DNA of 64,000 bases, from NCBI GenBank assembly GCA_945897515.1, contig CAMDFO010000009.1:31405-95404 (forward strand), written 5' to 3'. Under the pieces are notes generated by a model that worked only from the letters and a program-made list of their open reading frames with translations, ran no database searches and had not been told where the DNA came from. Positions 16,994 through 24,873 of the stretch are shown here, piece by piece. Position 1 is the stretch's first letter, and each line of letters starts with the position of its first letter. Origin of the DNA: Rhodoplanes serenus (GTDB lineage: Bacteria > Pseudomonadota > Alphaproteobacteria > Rhizobiales > Xanthobacteraceae). The position numbers and the translations under genes are program-made.

Positions 16994-17836
16994 CTACTCC
17001 ACGCCGCTGTCGAGGAAATGCTTGCGCGCTGCGGGTGTCGTCAGGAACGCCAGCAGGCTGCGCGCCTCTTCGTTCGCCTGGGTGCGTTTGAGAATGGCGG
17101 CCTGGTAGGGCAGCACGATCTGGATTTCATCCGGAACGACGCCTGCGAGCGTCACGCCCTTGCCGCGCCAGGTCAGGATTTCGGTGGTGGGCCCAAAGCC
17201 CAGCGCGCCGGGGCCGGGATTTTCCGACAGGTGCTTGTTGAGCAGCGTCGCCGTGTCGAAGCGCTTCAGCTTGGGCGCGACCGCGGATGCAAGACCGAGA
17301 CGCTCGATCACCTGCAACAGGTGGTCGCCGGTCGGCGCGAGCGTCAGCAGGACCGAGTTGGCCGAGGCGATCGAACGGCGCAGCGCGTCCATGGTGGTGA
17401 TGTCCGGCCGCGGGGCATCGTTCCGGACGGCGGCGCCGATCCGCACCGCGCCGATCGCCACCGGATCCGAACCGACCATTCCGGCAGCCGTGACCTTCGC
17501 CAGCATGGCATTGGGGATCATCACGACGTCGGCGTCGGCGGTGCCTGCGAGCGTGAACTTCTCGATGTTGTGGCCATGATCGGTGGCCACCAGGACCGGG
17601 ATCCCGGACTCCCGGCTGAACTGGGCGGCCGCGGGCCGCAAGCCGTAGAGCGTCGATCCGGCGCTGAGAACTTTGAGACCCTTGCGCGCGGGGCCGCCGG
17701 CCTGCTGCGCGCCGGCCGGGCCGGGCAGGGCGCTCATCGCTCCCGCCGCCGCGGCTGCCAGCAGGCCGCGCCGCGACATCGCCAGCTGGAACTGGCTGTT
17801 TTCCGCACGCTCATGGTCCGATGTCCGGCTGGTCAT
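16994..17836 (-). CDS. Tat-exported ModA-like substrate-binding protein
   Basis: This 280-residue type II periplasmic binding protein is related to molybdate/tungstate binders and their uncharacterised relatives. A twin-arginine leader (MSRRGLLAAAAAG at 20-32) is followed by the mature start near AQQAGGP. Characteristic parts are LKVLSAGSTLYGLRPAAAQF and VVMIPNAMLAKV. No permease is adjacent. ATG at 17836 follows AAGGGG; an upstream start at 17866 is less likely. Confidence 0.75.
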   Translation of the reverse strand: MTSRTSDHERAENSQFQLAMSRRGLLAAAAAGAMSALPGPAGAQQAGGPARKGLKVLSAGSTLYGLRPAAAQFSRESGIPVLVATDHGHNIEKFTLAGTADADVVMIPNAMLAKVTAAGMVGSDPVAIGAVRIGAAVRNDAPRPDITTMDALRRSIASANSVLLTLAPTGDHLLQVIERLGLASAVAPKLKRFDTATLLNKHLSENPGPGALGFGPTTEILTWRGKGVTLAGVVPDEIQIVLPYQAAILKRTQANEEARSLLAFLTTPAARKHFLDSGVE

Positions 17837-17959
17837 GTTCGCCCCTTCCCGCAAGACATAAATCATCGCGCGGGTGCGACCCGCTGTCTACCGGCTCCAC
17901 GACCGTCTGCGGCGGTGCTAATCTGTCGGGGTAACGCAACGGCCAAGGAGGGGGACGCC

Positions 17960-18277
17960 ATGGCCAAGATCGTCGAAAGCACGCCGCAACGCATGGTGCT
18001 GCAATCGGGCTCGACCACGCTCACGCTCGACAAGACCGCCGGCAAGGCGACGATGCAGCGCAAGCTGCTGTTCTGGAACCTGAAGCCGATGGAGACGCCG
18101 CTGGCGGAGGTTGCGAACTTCGAGGTCGATGCCGGCGTGGACCGCGCGTCGGGCATCGAGGTCTGCAACACGATGCTGGTGACGCGCGCCGGCGCCGCAT
18201 GGGCGCTTCCCGCCGCCGACAAGAAGGACGCGGAGGCGACGGCTGTCGCCATGCGCGGCTTTCTCGGTCTCGGATAG
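17960..18277 (+). CDS. Hypothetical protein, beta-rich (PH-like appearance), 105 aa
   Basis: No named family is recognised. Alternating strands (RMVLQSGSTTLTLDK, KATMQRKLLFWNLKP, ATPLAEV-like turn, EVCNTMLVTRAG) and a final helix (KDAEATAVAMRGFLG) resemble a pleckstrin-homology-like barrel. It is cytosolic, with no signal peptide. A strong AAGGAGGGG precedes the ATG. It is divergent from the ModA-like gene and converges on a TctC gene. Confidence 0.65.
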   Translation: MAKIVESTPQRMVLQSGSTTLTLDKTAGKATMQRKLLFWNLKPMETPLAEVANFEVDAGVDRASGIEVCNTMLVTRAGAAWALPAADKKDAEATAVAMRGFLGLG

Positions 18278-18304
18278 GCCGGCCGTGGATTGACGTTGCC
18301 GGCC
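18277..18304. terminator. Hairpin between convergent genes
   Basis: GGCCGGC (18277-18283) pairs with GCCGGCC (18298-18304) across a 14-nt loop in the 38-bp gap between two convergent stops. It is a plausible shared transcript-end structure, though there is no T run. Confidence 0.4.
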
Positions 18305-18315
18305 GTTGTGCGGAC

Positions 18316-19281
18316 TCAGTTCACCTTGATATTCGCCTCGCGGGCGACGCGGGTGTAATCCTCGACCTTGCTTTTGATCGCGGCGTCGAACGCGCTGCCG
18401 CAGCGCACCTTGGCGAACAATCCCTGCTGGGCCAGCTTTGGCTTGACCTCTGCCGCGTCCATCGCAGCCGTAAACCACGCGGAAAGCTGCTTCAGCGCTT
18501 CGGGCGGGGTTTTTACCGGCGCCACGATACCGTAGAAAATTTCGTCTTCGTATTTGATCAGGCCGGTTTCGGTGAGCGTCGGCACGCCGGGCAATTCATC
18601 CACCCGGGTCGGCGAGGTGGTGACCAGGCCGCGCAACGTGCCCGCCTTGAGCTGCGAGACCACCGTCGGATAATCGGCGAAAACCGATGTCACGTGGCCT
18701 CCCATCAACGCGTTGATCGACGGCGCCGTGCCGCCGTAGGGCACGTAGGTCATGTCGACCTTGGCGGCGCGCTTGACGATCTCGAAACCGAAATGCAGCG
18801 ATGACGCGGGCCCGCCGCTTGCAAGCGACAGCTTGCCCGGCTCTTTGCGTGCCGCGGCCAGGAGATCGTCGAGCGTCTTGTAAGGAGAGCTGCTCTGCAC
18901 CACGAGCACCATCGGCGTCACCGCGAGCTGGCAGACCGGGTCGAAGCTATTGGTCGGATGATAATTGCCCCGGTTCACGGCCGGGTTTGCGACGAAGGAA
19001 TTCGCAATCATCAGCACGGTGGCGCCGTCTGGAGCGGCACGGGCCGCGAGCTCGGTTCCGATTACGGTGCCGCCGCCGGGCCGGTTCTCGATCACGATTG
19101 TCGCCCCCTGCATGCGTCCGATCTGCTCGGCCATCAGGCGTGAGGTGATGTCGGGACCGCTGCCCGGGGTATAGGGCACGACGATCTTGACCGACTTCGA
19201 CTGGGACCACGCACCAGGTGCGGATATGGCAACCAGGCCGGTCGCAAGGCACGCCGCCGCCAGAACTTTGAACACGCTCAT
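18316..19281 (-). CDS. TctC/Bug family tripartite-tricarboxylate-type binding protein
   Basis: This 321-residue periplasmic binding protein has a signal peptide (about 1-26, ending PGAWSQ) and the Bug-family pattern: VKIVVPYTPGSGPDI, VIENRPGGG, ASGGPASSLHFGFEI and GVPTLTETGLIK. Ligands of the family are small carboxylates and related compounds. No TctA/TctB membrane genes are nearby. ATG at 19281 follows GGGAGGGG. It is one of five such genes in the window. Confidence 0.88.
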   Translation of the reverse strand: MSVFKVLAAACLATGLVAISAPGAWSQSKSVKIVVPYTPGSGPDITSRLMAEQIGRMQGATIVIENRPGGGTVIGTELAARAAPDGATVLMIANSFVANPAVNRGNYHPTNSFDPVCQLAVTPMVLVVQSSSPYKTLDDLLAAARKEPGKLSLASGGPASSLHFGFEIVKRAAKVDMTYVPYGGTAPSINALMGGHVTSVFADYPTVVSQLKAGTLRGLVTTSPTRVDELPGVPTLTETGLIKYEDEIFYGIVAPVKTPPEALKQLSAWFTAAMDAAEVKPKLAQQGLFAKVRCGSAFDAAIKSKVEDYTRVAREANIKVN

Positions 19282-19670
19282 CGGAGCCCCTCCCACATGG
19301 CCATCGTTTGTGGAGCGTAGCGTCGGCGGTTTTGCCGTCCGCCGCAAGGTGGCAAATGGGTGCGGAAGAGCGCGAGCGACCATGCGCCGCGCCGGGCGTG
19401 ATTTGAAGAATCCGCTTTTCGGAACGAAGCCATGTGCAAGGCGTTCATGGTTGGAAACCGCGCGGAGCCTTGCACGAACGTCAGCGACAAAAACCAGATC
19501 GTTCTGGATGGGGCTGGGATTGCCCTGTTACAGCTCGCAGTTCTCCATTGATGGAGAGGTGCCGGTCCGCCGGCGAGTCTCCAGGTCGGTCGGTTCCACT
19601 GCCGCGACACAAGTTCGCCACTTTGGCGGACTTCACATGCCGCAATTCCGGGGAGGTGGCGAGGCTCAGG
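19282..19670 (+). other. 389-nt gene-free promoter region between tctC and glgP
   Basis: No convincing gene lies here. It holds the EcfG promoter of glgP (19421-19445), leaving a leader of roughly 220 nt before the glgP start, and presumably the promoter of the divergent tctC gene. No riboswitch family is recognised in the leader. Confidence 0.6.
19421..19445 (+). promoter_or_regulatory. EcfG-type general stress promoter of glgP
   Basis: GGAAC (19421-19425), a 16-nt spacer and CGTT (19442-19445) match the EcfG consensus exactly. The site points at glgP, whose start is 226 nt downstream. Confidence 0.7.
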
Positions 19671-22136
19671 ATGCCGAAGTCGAGGCAGAATAAGCTTTTG
19701 GTCGAGGCGTTCGCGGACAAAGAGATCGCGCGGCTTCGCTCGTCGATCCTCGACAAGCTGACCTCCAATTGCGGGAAGACCGCAGCGACGGCAGGCGACC
19801 ACGACTGGTACGTCGCCACCGCGCTCGCGGTCCGTGACGAGATCGTCCGTCCTTGGCTGGAAGCGGATCGCCGCACCGAGGCCGACCGCAAGAAGCGCGT
19901 CTATTATCTCTCAGTGGAATTTCTCATCGGACGGCTGCTGTTCGATTCGCTCATCAACTTGCATCTGGTCGATACGGTGCGCGAGGCGCTGGCAGGTCTC
20001 GGCATCCAACTCGATCATCTGCGCAAGCTGGAGCCCGACGCGGCGCTCGGCAACGGCGGATTGGGACGGCTCGCGGCCTGCTATCTGGACAGCATGGCTG
20101 CTCTCGCAGTGCCGGCCTTCGGCTACGGCATCCGATACGACTACGGCCTGTTCAAGCAGCAGATCAGCGACGGCTGGCAGCGGGAACTGCCCGAGAACTG
20201 GCTGGCGTTCGGGAACCCCTGGGAGTTTCAGCGGCCGGAAACCGAATACTCGGTCCGTTTCGGCGGTTCGGTTGAATATGGCGGGTCTGGCGATACCGCG
20301 CGTGCGCTCTGGCACCCGTCGGAACGGGTGCTGGCGGTGGCCTACGACACGCCGTTCGCCGGCTGGCGCGGCCGTCACGTCAACACGTTGCGGCTGTGGT
20401 CGGCCCGCGCCACCGACCCCATCCAATTGAGGGCATTCAACCACGGCGACTACGTCGGCGCCGTCGCAGCACGCGCTCAGGCCGAAGCCATCTCCCGCGT
20501 GCTCTATCCAAGCGACGCGACGCCGTCCGGGCAGGAGCTGCGGCTCCGGCAGGAATATTTTTTCACCTCGGCCTCGTTGCAGGACATCGTGTGCCGGCAC
20601 GTGCAGCAGGTGGGCGAACTGTCGTCGCTGCCGGACCACGTCTCGATCCAGCTCAACGACACCCACCCCGCGATCGCGGTGCCGGAGTTGATGCGGCTGC
20701 TGGTGGATGAGCATGATTTCACTTGGCCGGATGCCTGGTCGATCACGCGGCGAACGCTGAACTACACCAATCACACGCTGCTGCCGGAGGCGCTCGAAAG
20801 CTGGCCGATCTCTCTGCTCGGACGGCTGCTGCCGCGGCATCTGCAGATCATCTACCTGATCAACTGGCTGCACCTGCAGGAGGCGACGAAGGTCGGCACG
20901 CACGACCCTGCGGTGCTGGCGTCGATCTCGCTGATCAGCGAAGACACCGAAAAGCGGGTCCGTATGGGCCATCTCGCATTCGTCGGCTCGAACAAGGTCA
21001 ACGGCGTATCGGCGCTGCACACCGATCTCATGCGCCGGACGGTGTTTCGCGATCTGGACGCTGCGCTGCCCAACCGCATTGTGAACAAGACCAACGGCAT
21101 CACGTTCCGCCGCTGGCTCTACGGCGCCAATCCCGAGCTGACGTCGTTGCTTGCGGAGTCGATCGGAGACCGGTTCCTTGACGATTCCAATGCGCTGGAG
21201 CAGGTCGCGCAATTCGCCGGCAATGCCGGTTTCGTGGCGCGCTATGCCGCCGTGCGGGCCCGCAACAAGGAGAACCTGGCCCGGCGTATCCGGGCTTTGA
21301 CGGGCGTCCAGGTCGATCCCCATGCGTTGTTCGACGTGCACGTCAAACGCATTCACGAATACAAGCGGCAGCTTCTGAATCTGCTGGAAGTCGTCGCGCT
21401 GTTCCACGCGATCCGTGCCGAGCCCGGCCGCGCCTGGGTCCCGCGTGTGAAGATTTTCGCCGGAAAGGCTGCGCCGAGCTACGAGCGCGCCAAGCTGATC
21501 ATCAAGCTGGCGAACGATCTCGCCCGTACGATCAACGCCGACCCGGTGATCGGAAACCGGCTCAAGATCGTGTTCCTGCCGAACTACAGCGTCAGCCTTG
21601 CCGAAGAGATCATTCCGGCCGCCGATCTTTCCGAGCAGATATCGACCGCCGGCATGGAAGCCTCCGGCACCGGAAACATGAAGCTCGCGCTCAATGGCGC
21701 GCTCACCATCGGCACGCTCGACGGTGCCAATGTGGAAATCCTCGAACGCGTCGGCGCGGACAATCTTTTCATTTTCGGTTTGACCGCCGACGAAATCGAG
21801 CAACGCCGGGCATCCGGCTTCGAGGGCAGGGATGCGCTCGCCGGTTCGCGGTGGCTGACGGATGTGCTCAACAGCCTGCAAGGCGGAATGTTCTCCCCCG
21901 ACGATCCGCAGCGCTACCGTTCGCTGGTCGATGCTGTGCTCGGCTTCGATCCGTTCATGGTGGCGGCGGACTTCGAGGCCTACTGGGCGGCGCAGCGCCG
22001 CGTCGATGCGCTATGGAACGAGCCGACCGGCTGGTGGCGCGCCAGCATCCTGAACACCGCCCGTATGGGATGGTTCTCATCCGATCGCGCGGTCCGCGAA
22101 TATGCCGCCGAAATCTGGGGCGTGGAAATTACCTAA
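19671..22136 (+). CDS. glgP: Glycogen/alpha-glucan phosphorylase
   Basis: This 821-residue GT35 phosphorylase releases glucose-1-phosphate from alpha-1,4-glucan using PLP. Visible signatures are YYLSVEFLIGRLL and ALGNGGLGRLAACYLDS in the N-terminal half, HEYKRQLLN, and the PLP-lysine motif EASGTGNMKLALNG near 663-676. Length is normal. ATG at 19671 follows GAGG; the open frame runs 237 nt further up but has no homologous sequence there. A sugar-kinase gene follows after 16 nt, in the same operon. An EcfG promoter lies upstream. Confidence 0.96.
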   Translation: MPKSRQNKLLVEAFADKEIARLRSSILDKLTSNCGKTAATAGDHDWYVATALAVRDEIVRPWLEADRRTEADRKKRVYYLSVEFLIGRLLFDSLINLHLVDTVREALAGLGIQLDHLRKLEPDAALGNGGLGRLAACYLDSMAALAVPAFGYGIRYDYGLFKQQISDGWQRELPENWLAFGNPWEFQRPETEYSVRFGGSVEYGGSGDTARALWHPSERVLAVAYDTPFAGWRGRHVNTLRLWSARATDPIQLRAFNHGDYVGAVAARAQAEAISRVLYPSDATPSGQELRLRQEYFFTSASLQDIVCRHVQQVGELSSLPDHVSIQLNDTHPAIAVPELMRLLVDEHDFTWPDAWSITRRTLNYTNHTLLPEALESWPISLLGRLLPRHLQIIYLINWLHLQEATKVGTHDPAVLASISLISEDTEKRVRMGHLAFVGSNKVNGVSALHTDLMRRTVFRDLDAALPNRIVNKTNGITFRRWLYGANPELTSLLAESIGDRFLDDSNALEQVAQFAGNAGFVARYAAVRARNKENLARRIRALTGVQVDPHALFDVHVKRIHEYKRQLLNLLEVVALFHAIRAEPGRAWVPRVKIFAGKAAPSYERAKLIIKLANDLARTINADPVIGNRLKIVFLPNYSVSLAEEIIPAADLSEQISTAGMEASGTGNMKLALNGALTIGTLDGANVEILERVGADNLFIFGLTADEIEQRRASGFEGRDALAGSRWLTDVLNSLQGGMFSPDDPQRYRSLVDAVLGFDPFMVAADFEAYWAAQRRVDALWNEPTGWWRASILNTARMGWFSSDRAVREYAAEIWGVEIT

Positions 22137-22152
22137 AAATATCGAGGCAAGC

Positions 22153-23097
22153 ATGCGGCCGCTGTTCATCGGTCAAACCTATATCGATGTCACGTTCCTG
22201 ACCGACCATATTCCGGTCGGCGACGAAAAGTCGGTGGCCGACGAATACGCCGTGTCGTTCGGCGGCAACGCCGTGACCGCGGCATTCTGTTGCGCCAAGC
22301 TGTCGATCAAGCCGCACCTGATCGCGACCGTGGCCGACGATTGGCTCGGCCGCATGTTCCTAGAGATGGCGGCCAAGTACGAGATCGAGTTGCATGACCG
22401 CAAGGTCGAGAAATCATCGCTGTCCTTCATCATGCCGAGTCACGGCAAGCGCGCCATCGTGCGCTGCCGCGACGACCATTATCTCGAATCGTTCCTCAAG
22501 CTCGATGTCAGCGAGATCGCGGCGCTGCATCTTGACGGCCATCAGCCGGACGCGGCGATCTATTACGCGCGCAAATGCCGCGAGGCCGGCATTCTGACGT
22601 CGCTCGATGGCGGCGGAGTGCGCAGCAACACGGATGAGGTCCTGGGTTTCATCGACGTGGCGGTCGTCGCCGAACGGTTCTGCGAGCAGTTGCACAAGAC
22701 ACCGCAGGAAACGCTGGACTACCTGAAGAGCCGAGGATGTTCGGTCGGCGCGGTGACGCTCGGCGAGCGCGGCATGATCTGGTATGACGCGGCCGGTGAA
22801 GTCCGCACCTTGCCCTCGCTGCCGGTGCCGGCGGAGCGCGTTCGCGACACCAGCGGCGCGGGCGACGTGTTTCACGGCGCCTACGTGTATTCGTATCTCA
22901 AGCATCCGGGGCGGAGCTGGGACGAGCACTTCCGGTTCGCGCGCAATGCCGCGGCCTTCAAGATCCAGCATCTTGGGAACGAAGCCGGCCTGCCGACGCT
23001 CGACGATATCAAGGCTGTCGAGCGTGAGTTTGCAACGGCTCAGGTAGAGCCGCGGCCGGCGCGTGAAAAAGCCGCCGCGATGCGCACCAGCCGCTGA
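22153..23097 (+). CDS. PfkB family sugar kinase
   Basis: This 314-residue ribokinase-family kinase has the N-terminal substrate region (SFGGNAVTAAFCCAKL), SLDGGGVRSNTDE, and the C-terminal anion-hole/catalytic motif DTSGAGDVFHGAY near 233-245, where the GAGD aspartate is the base. The phosphorylated sugar is unknown. Its place 16 nt behind glgP suggests a glucan-derived sugar or a linked metabolite (inference). Its last 58 nt overlap the end of malQ on the other strand. Confidence 0.88.
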   Translation: MRPLFIGQTYIDVTFLTDHIPVGDEKSVADEYAVSFGGNAVTAAFCCAKLSIKPHLIATVADDWLGRMFLEMAAKYEIELHDRKVEKSSLSFIMPSHGKRAIVRCRDDHYLESFLKLDVSEIAALHLDGHQPDAAIYYARKCREAGILTSLDGGGVRSNTDEVLGFIDVAVVAERFCEQLHKTPQETLDYLKSRGCSVGAVTLGERGMIWYDAAGEVRTLPSLPVPAERVRDTSGAGDVFHGAYVYSYLKHPGRSWDEHFRFARNAAAFKIQHLGNEAGLPTLDDIKAVEREFATAQVEPRPAREKAAAMRTSR

Positions 23098-24779
23098 TCG
23101 TTTCGCAAGTCCTCGATGGCGGCCGGCAGGCGCCGCCGCCAGTTCGGGTGCTCCATGACGGTGCCCGGAACGTTGATCTGGTCTCGAACGTCCAGGATGT
23201 CCTCCAACTGCACCGCAACCAGGCGGGCAGGCGTCGCCGCCAGGAATTCGGCGACATGGTCGAAGCTTGGCTCAATGACCGCGCTCGCAGCCGCTCGCCA
23301 CGCTAAACGCGTGTTCTCGCGATCCTGATCGGTCTCGCCGGGATCGAGCCCGATGCCGCGCTTGACCGCGAGATCGTGGCCGGACAGCCATCCCGTAAAC
23401 GTCGGCAGATCGTGGGTGTTGAAGGTCGCCAGCGCGTTGACCGCGTATCGCGATGGGTGCTTGAAAGCGCCGCCCCATTCGCGCTCGAACAGCACCACGA
23501 GATACGACCACACGCCCCAGGCCGCGAGCGTGTCGCGAAGGCCTTCCGGCACCGTGCCGAGATCCTCGCCGATGACGGTGCATTGGTGGCGGCGGCTCTC
23601 GTCCGCGATGACGTCGAGCATCGATAGGAATGGAAAGCGGAGATAAGCCCCGTCACGGGCGCTGCTGCCCTGCGGCACGACGTAGATGTGCATCAGACCG
23701 AGTACATGGTCGAGCCGCACCGCGCCGGCGTAGCGCATCGCGGCACGCAGCATCTCCCGCAACGGCTCGAAGCTGCGCGCCACCAGGCTGTGCGGATTGT
23801 AGGTTGTCAGCCCCCAACTCTGTCCCGCGGTGTTGAGTGCATCCGGCGGCGCCCCCACCGACAGGCCGGTGAGCATGACCTCCTGATCCATCCAGGCATC
23901 GGCGCCGGCCGGATCGACGCCGACGGCGAGATCGATATAGAGGCCAACCGCCATGCCGCGATGGCGGGCCAGATCGCGGCACGCTTTGAGTTGCCGGTCG
24001 GCCACCCATTGCAGGAATTCGTGAAAGCCGAATGCATCGGGCTCGGACGTGCGCAACTCCTGCACGGCACGGTCGCCGGGCTTCCGCCATGGCTCGGGCC
24101 ATTCGCGCCACGTCGTGGGAAATCGCCCGCGCAGCGTCTCGAATGCCGCAAAGCGGGCTAGCGTGCGCCCGCGCTCGGCGCGGAATTGCTCGAAATCGGT
24201 CTTTCGTTCTGCTGTGGCCGCCCGGCGGAATTCGTCGTACGCCCGGCGCAACGCAGCAAGCTTGGCGCGCGCCACGCCCGCGTAATCCACCATGCCGGTC
24301 GAGCGCAACTTTTCGATGTCGGCGTCCAAAGCGATCTCCGCTGAAAATTCCGGCAGCGCCGCGACATCGATGTACAGCGGATTGAGGAACAACCGGCTGT
24401 TCGGCCCGTAGGGGCTTGCCTGCTGCGGCAGATCGGAAAACAGCGCATGCAGCGGATTGAGTCCGATGCCGGTCGCGCCGACATCGGCGGCAAGTTCGAT
24501 CAGGGCCGCCAGATCGGTAAAGTCGCCATGCCCCCAGTTCCGGCGTGACCGCACTGCATAGAGCTGCACGGAAATGAGCCAGCCGCGCCGCCCGTCGCCC
24601 TGGAATGCCGGGCGGACTTCGGGCTGGGTGTGGGCTGCCCCGGTGGGCTGGCCGCCTTCGGAAAGGGCCTCAGCGATCCGGCGGATCGTTTCCGGTTTAG
24701 GCTCCTGCCATTGCCCCTGGATGTCGAAATAGCCCGTTTCGATGCCCCAACGGGCGGCGAGGTCCCCGATTTCGTCCAT
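23040..24779 (-). CDS. malQ: 4-alpha-glucanotransferase (amylomaltase)
   Basis: This 579-residue GH77 enzyme disproportionates maltooligosaccharides. Key parts are YAVRSRRNWGHGDF, ASPYGPNSRLFLNPLYIDV, AVRLDHVLG (Asp nucleophile, about 355), IGEDLGTVP (Glu acid/base, about 406) and NTHDLPTFTGW (about 455). It lies on the opposite strand to the flanking glycogen genes and is divergent from glgE with a 94-nt gap. Its 3' end overlaps the sugar-kinase gene by 58 nt. In related genomes malQ is often in line with treZ/treY, so the position suggests rearrangement. Confidence 0.94.
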   Translation of the reverse strand: MDEIGDLAARWGIETGYFDIQGQWQEPKPETIRRIAEALSEGGQPTGAAHTQPEVRPAFQGDGRRGWLISVQLYAVRSRRNWGHGDFTDLAALIELAADVGATGIGLNPLHALFSDLPQQASPYGPNSRLFLNPLYIDVAALPEFSAEIALDADIEKLRSTGMVDYAGVARAKLAALRRAYDEFRRAATAERKTDFEQFRAERGRTLARFAAFETLRGRFPTTWREWPEPWRKPGDRAVQELRTSEPDAFGFHEFLQWVADRQLKACRDLARHRGMAVGLYIDLAVGVDPAGADAWMDQEVMLTGLSVGAPPDALNTAGQSWGLTTYNPHSLVARSFEPLREMLRAAMRYAGAVRLDHVLGLMHIYVVPQGSSARDGAYLRFPFLSMLDVIADESRRHQCTVIGEDLGTVPEGLRDTLAAWGVWSYLVVLFEREWGGAFKHPSRYAVNALATFNTHDLPTFTGWLSGHDLAVKRGIGLDPGETDQDRENTRLAWRAAASAVIEPSFDHVAEFLAATPARLVAVQLEDILDVRDQINVPGTVMEHPNWRRRLPAAIEDLRNDQRLVRIAAAFSRAGRGST

Positions 24780-24873
24780 AGGTTAGCAAATCCCAACGGG
24801 TTCCGTGGTTCCGGGGAACCATCGCGGCGCCGGGAGATTGTCTCAGAGTCCCCAAGTTCCAAGGACTGCAAGA

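Noticed and set aside
19911..21881. 656-codon frame antisense to glgP
   Set aside because: It is a GC-driven shadow; the composition is Arg/His/Val-rich and lacks any domain.
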